From Carettochelys insculpta (taxonomy: Eukaryota > Chordata > Testudines > Carettochelyidae): DNA of 64,000 nt. The notes under the pieces were generated by a model. It was not told the DNA's origin. It searched no databases and worked only from the letters and a program-made list of their open reading frames with translations. Every line of letters begins with the position of its first letter. The stretch's first letter is position 1. The position numbers and the translations under genes are program-made. Shown here piece by piece: positions 33,986 to 44,829 of this stretch. The stretch lies in assembly GCF_033958435.1 (NCBI RefSeq), contig NC_134147.1, forward strand, positions 48,788,001 through 48,852,000, in the 5' to 3' direction.

Positions 33986-35555
33986 ATGGACAGTTAAACA
34001 AGAGAGGCAGACCCCACAGAGAATGGGTAGGTGATATAGTAGATTGGTGCAGAGCTAGTCTACAGAAAGTAAGCCACTCCCCACTGGACGGGGAAAGAGG
34101 GAAGGAAATAGTAAGGGAGGCATTGGACACCAATGCATGCTGAGCCAATTGTTGCTGATACTGAGGTCCCAAGGGTGCTGGACTAGAGAGACATATAGCA
34201 TTAACCATACATTTGTATGTTAGTTCCATGTAACCACCATAATAAGGTTCGGGCATCGCTAACACAAATCCTATAAATTTAACAATGTACAATAAAATAG
34301 CTGACGTTCCAACAATATTCGCCAACGTAATTTAGCCTGGCTGCATTCATAAGTAATCTGGTTTTACATTTGCTGCCAGTTCACAATGATGTATAGAGAC
34401 TTCACAAACAAGTACCCTATTTCTCAATAAAGAATGTCTCATTATTGCACTGTTCATCTATGAGATTAATGTCACAGGCATTTCATTGTATCTTCAGTCC
34501 AAACTATGTCCCTTTCTATGGTCACACAGCCATTCTGTCCCATACAAAAGAGCTCAGACAGCTTTTGAATAGCAGGAATAGCTCAATTTTCTCATTTAAA
34601 TTTTTAATTTAGGTGTTTTTAAACTAATTATCATTCTTAGGGTAGATTAGGCATATTGTGTAAACCTAAATAATGAAGTATAAACCTAAATAATAAAGTA
34701 GAGACCATCTCAATAAGGTACTTTTAACAAGTTGTCACTTTCCCTCCAAAATTATCACTGCAGTAGAATCTTCATGTTTTAAATTCTTCCCTACTTGTGT
34801 CTTTCCAAGCCGCTCATAACACACCAATAATTAAATATCTGCTAGTGTCAAAACAATTTACATTTATTTAAAAAGCTCTGACTATGGCCCACTTCCTTAT
34901 GTGCAACAATACCCTTGTCTCCAAATCACACCCTTAATTGAATCGGAGCAATTGCACTGAAGGCTAATAGGGCTTCCCGGGAATAAATGGGAACATAATT
35001 TGGTCACAAGGGGATTTTACATGCGAAAATAATACACAGGTCCCAAAAAAGCTTTCCTTCTCATTCACAAGACCTATTCCCCAAAGTATACCTCAAGTTG
35101 AATTTGCAAAGATGATTTAAAAAAAATTTTATTTCAAGAGACTCTTTGAACTAGAAATAGACAATGAACATGGATCTCTCACTGCCATTTTCACAGAAGT
35201 ACTTTTAAAGTAAAACTACCTAAACTAATTTCATGGACAACTATCTAAAAATTTAAAGGAAAATCAAAGAATTTAAGATGATTGGTGGTGTACACTGTTG
35301 GAACAAGAGTGGAATTCATTTTTTTTTCCATTTAACATTCTGATAGTTTAGTACCACTCACTTTTACCATCAGCTTAAAAATAAGGAATGAAATAGCTGA
35401 TAAAAATCAAATTAAAAAGCTGGAAAATATTCAACCAAGTGGAAGAACTGTGCCAGGGAACAAATGCATTAATTGTGCTTCCTGAATAAACACACACTTG
35501 CACCTCTGACATTTCAAACTATGGCAGTGTAGCTGTAGCCATGATTATCCCAGAC
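33986..35555. other. Stretch with no recognised gene
   Basis: A/T-rich DNA. The 133-codon minus frame at 33924-34325 overlaps the MITE end and shows no domain. Nothing else is recognised. Confidence 0.4.
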
Positions 35556-35559
35556 ACAA

Positions 35560-35706
35560 GGTGGGTGAGAGGGTATCTTTTACTGAACCAACATTTTTCA
35601 GAATTATACAGCACTCTTCTTCAGGATCCTGAGTGGCTCAAAAGCTTGCCTGTCTCACCAACAAAAGAAGGTCCAATAAAAGATACTACTTCACCAACCT
35701 GTCTCT
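35560..35706. repeat. PLE family 2 tail palindrome
   Basis: The left arm AAGGTGGGTGAGAGGGTATC (about 35560) and right arm GGTCCAATAAAAGATACTAC followed by TTCACCAACCTGTCTC (about 35670-35706) are the same PLE terminal sequence in opposite directions, with a partly matching middle (CTTCTTCAGGATCCTGA). Confidence 0.65.
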
Positions 35707-36269
35707 TTAATTTGTAAGTATTGTCAGTCTCTGGTGGAATGGTGCAGGAACATGCTGCTCTTAAGATAAAGATCGTTTCAGGTTAGACAGATTGACAAAA
35801 ACTGCATATTAGAGAAGGCCTAAATTTCTGTATTCTGGCCAAAGGTAAGATTGACAGTACCCTGCAAGATTAGTAAGAAGAGATAGTAGCAGGTTCTAAA
35901 GAAGGAAGCTGAAACATTCCCAGAAATACTTAGTGGAGTCTGTTCCAAGGCCCCCATACAGCAAAAGTCTTTACAAATGCATTTCGACTGAATGGTTATT
36001 AATATAAGGAAGTTGCCTTTAAGCCTGAAATTGTCATTAATACGAAAAAATGTTTCTCTGCTAATATATAATTTGCAGTCTAGTGATTTCTAAAATAAAT
36101 AAATGGAGAGTGACAGTTATTGAAATGTCATAACTACCATGCCATGTACACATTACAACAGACAAGTGTTAACAGGCCACTTAAACTGGAAAACTCTCTT
36201 TTAATAACAAACACCAAAACATTCTTAGAGATTAAAAATATAATAAAGTAATAATAAGGGAAATTTTAC

Positions 36270-36305
36270 CTGATACTCTTCTGTTATATCTGTTAATAAC
36301 TGGAG
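36270..36305 (-). other. Candidate host microexon (36 nt)
   Basis: The minus strand has an excellent acceptor (TTTTTTATTTGTTTTGCAG), then 36 nt open as LQLLTDITEEYQ, then donor CAG|GTAAAA. Phase 0 at both ends. The full-length CR1 begins only 80 bp upstream of this acceptor, in the opposite orientation. One other frame is open (reading PVINRYNRRVS), so the coding frame is not proven. The protein is not recognised. Confidence 0.4.
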
Positions 36306-36384
36306 CTGCAAAACAAATAAAAAAATCAGTTAAAGATGAAATTACTGTCCTCTAAAAATAATTCATTATGAATCAAAACATTTC

Positions 36385-36917
36385 AGCTTTGCGACCAGGT
36401 GCTGGCAAACAGGGTGCGTGCTAACAGGAGGGAGTTTGGAGAGGCTCTCCTGGAGGAGGAGAAGGAAGGAGCAAACTAAAGCACCTTGGGGTAAGTGGCT
36501 GCTTATATTTGGAGGTTTTGGGCTTGTGTGTTTGTTTGGAGTTTGGAGTTTGTTTGTTTGGAGTGCTGAGCTGAGTGTTTGTTTGTTTGTTTGAAAGGCC
36601 GTGTGCTCAGGCAGGCAGGCAGTTGGAAGCTGATTAGGTTTGAATTGAAACACCGTGTGCTGATTGGCTGAGCTGTAGGCAGAGGGAGGAGCTATCAGTG
36701 AGGCCGAGCACTTAAACCCTGCTAGTAAGCGACCAGGGAGCTTTGCGACCGGGTGCTGGCAAACAGGGTGCGTGCTAACAGGAGGGAGTTTGGAGAGGGG
36801 AGTTGAGAGGGGGAGCTTGGAGGGAGCCAGTGACTTCTGTTGCCCTTAAACTAAATCCTTTATAACAACCTCTATCTGAAACATTTAATTAACCCTCATA
36901 TATAACTAGAGTAGGAA
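36385..36917 (+). promoter_or_regulatory. CR1 5' UTR / putative internal promoter, with duplicated block
   Basis: A 60-bp block beginning AGCTTTGCGACC occurs at 36385-36444 and again at 36739-36798 with one visible mismatch (A/G at 36397 versus 36751), a 354-bp period. The second copy is followed by G-rich DNA leading to ORF1. Between them lie (GTTT)n-rich DNA (36510-36595) and a CAAT-like GCTGATTGGCTGAGC (36659-36673). LINE 5' UTRs act as internal promoters in known families; promoter activity here is inferred. Confidence 0.6.
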
Positions 36918-37841
36918 ATGGAGGCAGAAGCCCAGCAGCAGAGTGGGGGCTATCCTGTTTATTGTGTCGAGTGCAGTATGTATGACTACCTACCCTGTGG
37001 GCGGGTGGCGTATGTGTGCGCTCGATGCAAGGAGCTCCTGGCCCTCAGAGACCGAGTGCGTGCTTTGGAGGCCAGGGTGGCTGAACTGGAGGAGCTAAGG
37101 AAGGCAGAGGTGTTTGTGGATGAGACTTTCCGGGACATAGTAGGGCTGTCCCACCTCCAATCTGACAGTCCTGAGGCTGTTACTGAGGATGAAAGGCTCA
37201 GGGAAGGAGAGCAGTCAAGGGGAGCAGAGGGAAACCATCCCGTAGTTGGGACCCTCCTTCCAGAGGGTGATGTTGTATCCTCTCGTGCCGAGGATACTTC
37301 TCCGGGGGAGGGAGCGCCAGCTGTTAGGAAGAAGCAGGTTTTAGTAGTGGGGGATTCGATCATTAGAAATATAGATAGTTGGGTTTGTGATGACCGGGAG
37401 AACCGTATGGTGACTTGCCTGCCTGGTGCGAAGGTTGCGGATCTCTCGAGGCATCTAGACAGACTTATGGGCAGTGCTGGGGAGGAGCCGGTCGTCGTGG
37501 TACATGTTGGTACCAATGACATAGGGAAGGGTAGAAGAGATGTTCTGGAGGCCAAATTTAGGTTACTAGGAAAGAGACTGAAATCCAGAACATCTTTGGT
37601 GGCATTCTCTGAAATGCTTCCAGTTCCACGCGCAGGGCCAGATAGACAGGCAGAACTTCAGAGTCTCAATGCGTGGATGAGACGATGGTGTAGGGAAGAG
37701 GGGTTTAGATTTATTAGGAACTGGGGACACTTTTGGGGTAGGGGGAGCCTATACAGGAAGGATGGGCTCCACCTAAATCAAGGTGGATCCAGACTGCTGG
37801 CATTAAACATTAAAAAGGACATAGAGCAGTTTTTAAACTAA
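36918..37841 (+). CDS. CR1 ORF1 protein: zinc finger, coiled coil and SGNH esterase
   Basis: This 307-residue open frame has a Cys4 finger (C16, C19, C34, C37), a Leu/Glu/Arg-rich coiled coil (about 38-63), an acidic linker (about 64-137) and a C-terminal SGNH/GDSL-type esterase domain (about 140-307). The esterase motifs are VVGDSIIRN (Ser147), HVGTNDIG (Asn200) and KDGLHLN (Asp282, His285), so the catalytic residues are present. In CR1 and L2 elements ORF1 binds element RNA; the role of the esterase is unsettled. The first ATG (36918) is used and no frame defect is seen. ORF2 follows after 110 bp in a different frame. Confidence 0.95.
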   Translation: MEAEAQQQSGGYPVYCVECSMYDYLPCGRVAYVCARCKELLALRDRVRALEARVAELEELRKAEVFVDETFRDIVGLSHLQSDSPEAVTEDERLREGEQSRGAEGNHPVVGTLLPEGDVVSSRAEDTSPGEGAPAVRKKQVLVVGDSIIRNIDSWVCDDRENRMVTCLPGAKVADLSRHLDRLMGSAGEEPVVVVHVGTNDIGKGRRDVLEAKFRLLGKRLKSRTSLVAFSEMLPVPRAGPDRQAELQSLNAWMRRWCREEGFRFIRNWGHFWGRGSLYRKDGLHLNQGGSRLLALNIKKDIEQFLN

Positions 37842-37951
37842 GAGGTGGGGGAAAGCCGATTGGTGCGGGGGAGCACCTGGATCGGACGGAGACTTCTCTT
37901 ACACGAGGCTCCATAGACAGGGATTCCCTAGAAGTTAGTCAGATAGGGAAC

Positions 37952-40849
37952 GTGGGAAATAATATATGGGCAAGATCAGATGTGAAACAATCGTGCATAA
38001 AAAAATCCACCACGTCTGTGAAAGGCGAACATATAAATAGTGGTAGTTTTCTAACATGCTTTTACACTAATGCTAGGAGTCTGTCTAATAAGATGGGTGA
38101 ACTGGAGTACCTCATATCAAAGGAGGAAGTTGACATAATAGGCATCTCAGAAACATGGTGGAATGAGGACAATCAGTGGGACACTATCATACCGGGATAT
38201 AAATTATATCGGAAAGACAGAACAGGTCGTGCGGGTGGCGGAGTGGTACTATATGTGAAGGATAATATAGAATCAAATGAAGTAAAAATCCTAAAGGAAT
38301 CAAAATGTTCCATAGAATCATTATGGATAACAATTCATTCCTCTAATATGAATATGGCATTAGGAATATATTACCGACCACCTAACCAGGACAGTGATAG
38401 TGATGCTGAAATGTTAAGGGAGATTAGAGAGGCTATCAAAATAAAAAACACAGTAATAATAGGAGATTTCAATTATCCCCATATTGATTGGGTGCATGTC
38501 ACCTCAGGACGGGATTCAGAGATTAAATTTCTTGATGCCTTAAATGACTGCTTCTTGGAGCAGCTAGTACAGGAACCCACAAGGGGAGAGTCAATTCTCG
38601 ATCTAGTCTTGACTGGAACGCAGGATCTGGTCCAAGAGGTAACTGTTACTGGACCGCTTGGAAATAGTGACCACAATATAATAACCTTTAATATTCCTGT
38701 GTTGGGAAGAACACCGCAGAGGTCAAACACTCTGGCATTTAATTTCAAAAAGGGGAATTACACTAAAATGAGGAAGCTAGTTAAACAGAAACTAAAAGGT
38801 AGAGTAATTAAACTAAAATCCCTGGAAGCTGCATGGAAACTGTTTAAAGACACCATACTAGAGGCCCAACTTAAATGTATACCCCAAATAAAAAAACACA
38901 GTAAGAGACCTAACAAAGAACCACCATGGCTAAACAGCCATGTTAAAAAGGCAGTGAGAGAGAAAAGGGCAGCTTTTAAAAAGTGGAAGTCAAATCCTAG
39001 TGAGGAAAATAGAAAGGAACATAAACACTCCCAAATTAACTGTCATAATGTAGTAAGAAAAGCCAAAAAAGAGTTTGAGGAACAGCTAGCCAAAAATTCA
39101 AAAAACAATAGTAAAATGTTTTTTAAATACATTAGAAGCAGGAAGCCTGCTAAAAAAGCAGTGGGGCCCTTGGATGATAAAGATATAAAAGGAGCGATCA
39201 AGGAAGACAGTGCCATTGCGGAGCGATTAAATGATTTCTTTGCTTCAGTCTTCACGGCTGAAGATGTTACAGAGGTTCCTAAATCTGAGCCAGCCTTTTT
39301 AGGCGACAAATCTGAGGAACTCACTCAGATTGAAGTGACATTAGAGGAGGTTTTGGAATTAATTGATAAGCTGAATAGTAACAAGTCTCCAGGACCAGAC
39401 GGTATTCACCCAAGGGTTCTGAAAGAACTCAAATGTGAAATTGCGGAGTTATTAACAGTGGTTTGTAACCTATCCTTTAAATCCACTTTGGTACCAAATG
39501 ACTGGAAGACGGCCAATATAACGCCAATATTTAAAAAAGGCTCTAGAGGAGATCCTGGCAATTATAGACCGATAAGTTTAACATCAGTACCAGGTAAATT
39601 AGTAGAAACACTAGTAAAGAGTAAAATTGCAAGGCACATAGAAGAGCACGAATTGTTGGGCAAAAGTCAGCATGGTTTCTGCAGAGGGAAGTCGTGTCTG
39701 TCTAATCTATTAGAATTCTTTGAAGGGGTTAATAAACATGCGGACAAGGGGCACCCAGTGGACATAATATACCTAGATTTCCAGAAAGCCTTTGACACGG
39801 TCCCACACCAAAGGCTTTTATGTAAATTAGGTGGTCATGGGATAGGAGGAAAGGTCCTTTCATGGATCGGGAATTGGTTAAAAGACAGAAAACAAAGGGT
39901 TGGAATAAATGGTAAATTTTCACAATGGAGGGGGGTAACTAGTGGTGTTCCCCAGGGGTCAGTCCTGGGACCGATCCTGTTCAACTTGTTCATCAATGAT
40001 CTAGAAAATGAGGTAAGCAGTGAGATGGCAAAGTTTGCAGATGACACCAAGTTGTTCAGGACAGTCAAAAGCAAAAGGGATTGTGAAGAACTACAAAAAG
40101 ATCTCAGCAAACTGAGTGATTGGGCAGCAAAATGGCAAATGAAATTTAATGTGGGTAAGTGTAAGGTAATGCATGTTGGAAAAAATAACCCAAATTACAC
40201 GTACTACATGATGGGGTCAAATTTAGCTACGACAGATCAGGAAAGGGATCTTGGAGTTATAGTGGATAGTTCTCTGAAGACATCCACGCAGTGTGCAGCG
40301 GCAGTTAGTAAGGCAAATAGGATGTTAGGAATTATTAAAAAAGGGATCGATAATAAGACAAAAGATATCATACTTCCCCTATATAAAACTATGGTACGCC
40401 CACATCTCGAGTACTGCGTGCAGATGTGGTCTCCTCACCTCAAAAAAGATATATTGGCATTAGAAAAGGTTCAGAAAAGGGCGACTAAGATGATTAGGGG
40501 CTTGGAAAGGGTCCCATATGGGGAGAGGCTAGAGAGACTGGGACTTTTCAGTTTGGAAAAGAGGCGATTGAGGGGCGATATGATAGAGGTATATAAAATC
40601 ATGAATGGTGTGGAGAAAGTGAATATAGAAAAATTATTTACCTTTTCCCATAATACAAGAACTAGGGGACACCAAATGAAATTGATGGGTAGTAGGTTCA
40701 AAACTAATAAAAGGAAATTTTTCTTCACACAGCGCACAGTCAACCTGTGGAACTCCTTGCCCGAGGAGGCTGTGAAGGCCAGGACTCTATTAGGGTTTAA
40801 AAAAGAGCTTGATAAATTTTTGCAGGTCAGGTCCATAAATGGCTATTAG
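37952..40849 (+). CDS. CR1 ORF2 protein: APE endonuclease and reverse transcriptase
   Basis: This is a 965-residue uninterrupted frame. The N-terminal endonuclease (about 36-245) has TNARSLSNK (Asn40), GISETWW (Glu67), [11 protein letters not shown] (Asp172, Asn174) and GNSDHN (Asp240, His241). A linker rich in Lys/Arg follows. The RT (about 470-760) has [36 protein letters not shown] (Asp609), [20 protein letters not shown] and KFADDTK (Asp697, Asp698). The C-terminal domain includes [15 protein letters not shown] and [18 protein letters not shown]. It would nick target DNA and copy the element RNA by target-primed reverse transcription. All catalytic residues are intact. The start is taken as the first ATG; translation probably depends on reinitiation after ORF1. 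Confidence 0.97.
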   Translation: MGNNIWARSDVKQSCIKKSTTSVKGEHINSGSFLTCFYTNARSLSNKMGELEYLISKEEVDIIGISETWWNEDNQWDTIIPGYKLYRKDRTGRAGGGVVLYVKDNIESNEVKILKESKCSIESLWITIHSSNMNMALGIYYRPPNQDSDSDAEMLREIREAIKIKNTVIIGDFNYPHIDWVHVTSGRDSEIKFLDALNDCFLEQLVQEPTRGESILDLVLTGTQDLVQEVTVTGPLGNSDHNIITFNIPVLGRTPQRSNTLAFNFKKGNYTKMRKLVKQKLKGRVIKLKSLEAAWKLFKDTILEAQLKCIPQIKKHSKRPNKEPPWLNSHVKKAVREKRAAFKKWKSNPSEENRKEHKHSQINCHNVVRKAKKEFEEQLAKNSKNNSKMFFKYIRSRKPAKKAVGPLDDKDIKGAIKEDSAIAERLNDFFASVFTAEDVTEVPKSEPAFLGDKSEELTQIEVTLEEVLELIDKLNSNKSPGPDGIHPRVLKELKCEIAELLTVVCNLSFKSTLVPNDWKTANITPIFKKGSRGDPGNYRPISLTSVPGKLVETLVKSKIARHIEEHELLGKSQHGFCRGKSCLSNLLEFFEGVNKHADKGHPVDIIYLDFQKAFDTVPHQRLLCKLGGHGIGGKVLSWIGNWLKDRKQRVGINGKFSQWRGVTSGVPQGSVLGPILFNLFINDLENEVSSEMAKFADDTKLFRTVKSKRDCEELQKDLSKLSDWAAKWQMKFNVGKCKVMHVGKNNPNYTYYMMGSNLATTDQERDLGVIVDSSLKTSTQCAAAVSKANRMLGIIKKGIDNKTKDIILPLYKTMVRPHLEYCVQMWSPHLKKDILALEKVQKRATKMIRGLERVPYGERLERLGLFSLEKRRLRGDMIEVYKIMNGVEKVNIEKLFTFSHNTRTRGHQMKLMGSRFKTNKRKFFFTQRTVNLWNSLPEEAVKARTLLGFKKELDKFLQVRSINGY

Positions 40850-41017
40850 CCAGGGATAAAGTATGGTGCCCTAGCCTTCATAACAAGGGCAGGAGATGGA
40901 TGGCAGGAGATAAATCACTTGTCTTCTGTTCTCCTTCTCTGGGGCACCTGGCATTGGCCACCGTCGGCAGATGGGATGCTGGGCTTGATGGACCTTTGGT
41001 CTGACCCAGTATGGCCA

Positions 41018-41040
41018 TTCTTATGTTCTTATGTTCTTAT
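41018..41040 (+). repeat. CR1 3'-terminal octamer repeat
   Basis: About 2.5 copies of TTCTTATG end the element. CR1 RT is thought to start copying from such a short 3' repeat. Flanking DNA resumes with AATAGCACGG. Confidence 0.9.
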
Positions 41041-41129
41041 AATAGCACGGCATTTCTTTTTTATATCCTACATTATTAAAATCTTACATACACTCTCCAT
41101 CCACTTCCTTATGTACAAGAAAGAGTTTG

Positions 41130-41400
41130 GGTATTTAAAACTAAGCTAGATATTCCAACAATGTTACAGGAACCTGGTATTTTCTTCCCAGTTACACTAA
41201 TCTGGTTACCATCTCTATCTTCTTTTCAACAAAACTAAACAGACTGAGCTCCTTAAATCTCACATTGTAAACCATTTCTTCAGCCGCCAGGTCATTTTTT
41301 TTTTTTATACAGTTCTTCCTACACCATCTTCAGCATACTTTTTAGAATGTGGACATGAGAACTAGATGCAGTGTTACAGTATCAGCCTCAGCAAGTCCAA
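41130..41400 (-). mobile_element. Old CR1/L3-like fragment, antisense
   Basis: The minus strand reads LKELSLFSFVEKKIEMVTR, aligning with [20 protein letters not shown] of the intact ORF2. A preceding segment resembles [15 protein letters not shown] in broken frames. Strongly decayed. Confidence 0.55.
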
Positions 41401-41556
41401 TACAAGGCAAAACATCAATTCACTATTCTCCCCCAACCAGCCAAAGAATTATTTGCCAACTTTGACCAAGACACCTTTTCAGTCTGTCTTCACCAGAACA
41501 CAGTCCCCCATTCCATAAGTATGGCCTGCATTCTTTCATCCTATATTCAAACACAT

Positions 41557-41965
41557 GGGCTGTGTCTAAACTAGCAAGTTCTTTCGAAAGAAGGGGGCTC
41601 TTCTGAAAGAGCCCATGGAGCGTCTACACATACAAAGTATTCTTTTGAAAGTAAATCAAAAGAATGTGGTGTTCCTTTCGAAGTCACTCTTCCTTTCCCG
41701 TTTCAGGAAGAGTGCCCCTTTTCGAAAGTTCTCCCCCCACAAAAGAAAACGTGTAGATGCTCCACAGGGTCTCTCTTTCAAAAGAATAGTCTTCATTTTC
41801 GATCCCTGGCCTGTTCTTTCAAAAGAGCAGGGGCTGTGTGGACGCTCCCTTTTGAAAGAGCAGATAGCTCTTTTGAGCTGCTTTTTTGTGTGTGAACACA
41901 CACTTTCGAGAGATGCTCTTTCGGAAGAGCTTCTTTAGAAATATATCTGTAGTGTAGACGTAGCC
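41557..41965. mobile_element. MITE with GGCTGTGTCTA / TAGACGTAGCC ends
   Basis: Inverted ends GGGCTGTGTCTAAACTAGCA and TGTAGTGTAGACGTAGCC bracket about 400 bp full of TTTCGAAAGA and TTTTGAAAGAG motifs. No transposase. The target duplication is unclear, so the superfamily is not assigned. The overlapping 107-codon and 81-codon frames are by-products. Confidence 0.7.
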
Positions 41966-42070
41966 ATTCTGTTTGAAATGGCCCAGCTGAACAAGAGATC
42001 CAGATTATTCTGTATAGCTGTCTTGTGTTCTGCACAATATTACATTGCTATAAACAAGTCAGTAACTTAC

Positions 42071-42111
42071 CAAAACGAAGGTAGAGACTATTGCTAGAAG
42101 TCATTAAAGTG
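42071..42111 (-). other. Weak candidate host exon (41 nt)
   Basis: The strong donor GTAAGTTACT on the minus strand follows an open segment ending STLMTSSNSLYLRF. The acceptor is poor (GTAGCCAG or GTAAAGTAG), and a Tigger-like MITE begins at 42132, which could have displaced the original polypyrimidine tract. In the 41-nt version the phase continues from 47981-48037. Confidence 0.2.
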
Positions 42112-42131
42112 CTGGCTACTTTACAAACCTA

Positions 42132-42462
42132 CAGGTTGAACCTCACTAATCCAGCACTCTCTCATCTGGCAACATCTGTAATCTGACATAATTTTAGTTA
42201 GCCAGATGACCACTTATGCATGTGGCCAAGTTTCCCACGCTCCCATAAAGTTTGTTTACAGACACCAGTTCTGGCTCTCAGTGTTTGTTCTGTTCTGTTA
42301 TTTAGCTCTAACTTACCCCTAAATGTCTTCTAAGAGCCCAGTAAGCAGTGCAAGTGCTGGTAATGCTGGTAGACAATACTGACCTCCTGTGGTCTGGCAA
42401 ATTCTCTCATTTGGCATCACTCAGGTTCTGAGGGTGCGGGGGGGCTAATCAGGTTCATCCTG
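42132..42462. mobile_element. Tigger/pogo-like MITE with TA duplication
   Basis: The ends CAGGTTGAACC and GGTTCATCCTG are inverted complements (one mismatch), each flanked by TA (42130-42131 and 42463-42464), the Tc1/mariner/pogo target. Related to 33722-33985. No transposase. Confidence 0.8.
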
Positions 42463-42639
42463 TACACATTAACTCTCAGTCACCATAAGATAACAGATTG
42501 TGTGCTTAAGTACAATTTTCTCATGACTGAAAAAAAATTTTTTCTTCTTTTCACATAGCTGGGATTGACATAATATGTAGGCAGCAACTAATCTCTTTCA
42601 TCTTGAAGAGGTTACATGAAAGTTTTTACTCTGCTGCCA

Positions 42640-43420
42640 CAAGTATATAATCTACCAGGGAAGATGGCATTGGCTTGGTGAGTACACAGACGTCCACCAT
42701 GTTGAGAGAGCTAAACTGACGACTTGCAAGTTGCATTATGTAGGTGCATAATGCCTGTTGCCCTGGAGTTTGAAGAAGTTTCTTTCTGTGGTAACGGGGT
42801 GATTTGAAACTCTGTACAAACATCCCCATTGCCTGAAACCATGCCTCTGGGAGCAAGGTTCTGGCTTAGACCAAGTTGAGGCTCACCCTTATGAACTCTA
42901 TCTTTTTAGCCAGTGAGAATGTGGACTTCTGCATATTTATTAGCAGACCAAAGTCCTAGAAAGCTGGCTGTATTAACTTTATATCAGCCTCCACCTGAAT
43001 CTTGGTCCAGCCTCTGACCAACCAGAAGTCAAGGTTAGAGTAAACAAACACCTTGCCTCCTCAGGAAGGCTGCAACAACTGTCAGATGCTTCATTAACAT
43101 CTGGGGCTGCTAACAGGCCATACAGGAACATCATAAATTAATAGTGCATGTGGATCACAATAAACCTGAGGTACCTTCTGTATCCACGAAAGACTGAGAT
43201 ATGTAAACAAGTGTCCTTCAAACTAAGGATGATGTCGTAGTTCCATGGATCCAAAGAGATGATGATGGAGGCCAAGACGACAATGTGGAACTTAAGTATG
43301 TTCATCAGTTTTTTAAAGTTTCGCAGATCCAGAACAGGTCTAAGACTGCCACTGAGATTAGTAAAGAACAGTAGCAGAGCCCCTGGCCCTTTAATTTTGG
43401 TGAAACCTCTGTGACAAGAT
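42640..43420 (-). mobile_element. Third DIRS-like fragment (RT region), antisense, different family
   Basis: On the minus strand broken frames give GSLRPVLDLRNFKKLMNIL, then IIISLDPWNYDIILSLKD, then LHISVFRGYRRYLRFIV and LYGLLAAPDV. This follows the DIRS RT order (LRP-LDLR-LNK ... II-AL--GDW---LDLKDAYFHI ... HRR-LRF-V ... FGL-SAP) but is clearly diverged from copies 1 and 2. Stops are frequent. The part at 42850-42960 matches the later LLINI-KS-----IEFIG segment. Confidence 0.6.
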
Positions 43421-43429
43421 CAGGCCCCC

Positions 43430-44425
43430 TTTGGAGCTACCACCGGATGTGCTGAGAGCCCACTGAGCTTGTTGTCCCTGCCAGCTTGGGCTCCCCCAGT
43501 ACCCGATCTTGTTGAGTCAGACATGTTAGTCTGCTAGGCCACATCCCCAATGCTGTAGACCTTAACTGGAAACAGCACCCAAGTACACAAACCCTCTGGG
43601 CTGAAACCTAGATCTCTCTATCTTATGCTTTATAGAGATCTGTACAATATAAGATCCTGACATTTGCCCTCTTTCTCAAAGGAGAAATATGCACAGACTC
43701 TTCGTGCTCTCCCTGGCCACGTAACAATTATTTACACTGAGTTTATTAATAAAACAGAAGTGATTTTACGATGTATAAAAGGTAAGATTTAAATGGCCAT
43801 ACAAGACAGAAAAAAGTAAGTTACTAAGCAAAATAAAACAACATACAAACTAAGTTTCCTACACTAAGAACCTCATTACATATAACAGCTTACCTCAAAG
43901 TTACTCTAGTAAATTTCTTTCATAGACTGGAAAATCCTTCCAGACTGGGCCCAATCCTTCCCCACTGCAGTCTTAGATGTTTTTAGTAGTGAACTTGGGT
44001 GGGATCCCAAGGGAGAAATACCAACATAAATTACCTCACTCCCCACCCTTAAAAAGGATTTGCAAAATGCAGGAATCCTTTGTGTTCAGTCTTAACTTGC
44101 CCTCTGATCTTGTGGAAAAATACAGGATCAAAGATGGATCCCAGCATCAGATGACACGGCCACGTATCATGGTAGTCCCTCATCCCAGGCTTACAAGAAA
44201 AATAAGTCTATTCACAGATCACTGTCCTGAGTACTGGGCCATTAAGTTCCTTGAGTATTACTAATAGATTTCACTTAGCATGACTGCATTAGTAACACAG
44301 GTTTATACTTCATGTTTCTAACTTCATATACTGAAATGATACATACATACTAATGGGATAATCATATTCAGTAGATTACAACCTTTCCAATATCTCTGAT
44401 AAAGTATAGTCCAATTATGTCACAT
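43430..44425. repeat. Unclassified dispersed repeat R1, copy a
   Basis: It shares several blocks in the same order with about 53000-54900: TTATTTACACTG, TATAAAAGGTA-GATTTAA, AAAAGTAAGTTA-TAA, TGGAAAAATACA, CAAAGATGGAT, AGGCTTACA, TTCAGTAGATT/TTCAGCAGACT and GATGTTACATGA/TATGTCACATTC. It may be an LTR-type or DNA element; no coding part is seen. The 95-codon frame at 43977-44264 lies in it and is not a gene. Confidence 0.55.
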
Positions 44426-44818
44426 TCATAAGCACATGGAATGGCTCATCACTACCTCCCCATCTTTCCCACTCAAGAGAGACTGCAGGTCTTGGGCTAG
44501 AAGTTGCTCATGAGAAGGGTCCTTGATGAGAGATGGGGAAGAGGAGAACAACTGAAGAGCGTATCCCAGCGCTATCATTTGCAGCACAGCAATCCAAACA
44601 CAGGCCCATTCCTGATACAAGTGGAACAACCAGTCCAGAAAAGCCAGGATAATCTGCTCCACAAAGTGTCCTGGTACGTGATCCTCAACCATGCCATCCA
44701 GAGGTCTGCTTGGACCCTGCTGTCTGGGGGTAGGAGCAAGTGCCAATACAGACAAGGATTGGGACAGAGGTCTTCTCCTGCAGCCCCTCCTCCTCCTATT
44801 ATAGGTGTTCCTGGGCAA
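44426..44818 (-). other. Unassigned open frame (130 codons), possibly transposon-derived
   Basis: An Arg-rich N-terminus (NRRRRGCRRR) is followed by hydrophobic FLDWLFHLYQEW and WIAVLQMIALGYALQLF runs. The style resembles N-terminal parts of Harbinger-type proteins in reptile genomes but I cannot match it. It directly follows repeat R1, with no splice or promoter context. Confidence 0.25.
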
Positions 44819-44829
44819 GTGCTGTAAAA

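Larger units (their letters stand above)
36385..41040 (+). mobile_element. Full-length CR1 LINE with both ORFs open
   Basis: It consists of a 5' UTR of about 530 bp (36385-36917), ORF1 (36918-37841), a 110-bp spacer, ORF2 (37952-40849) and a 3' UTR with the turtle CR1 hallmark CTTGATGGACCTTTGGTCTG followed by ACCCAGTATGGCC. It ends in about 2.5 copies of TTCTTATG (41018-41040). No poly(A) tail and no clear target duplication are seen, as usual for CR1. Most genomic CR1s are 5'-truncated, so a complete copy with intact frames suggests recent insertion. Confidence 0.97.

Noticed and set aside
36604..36640. Possible bacterial-type or CRISPR-like short repeats
   Set aside because: Only (GTTT)n and GCAGGCAGGCAG simple repeats inside the CR1 5' UTR; no spacer structure.
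36986..37555. 189-codon minus-strand frame
   Set aside because: It is antisense to CR1 ORF1, which has clear domains.
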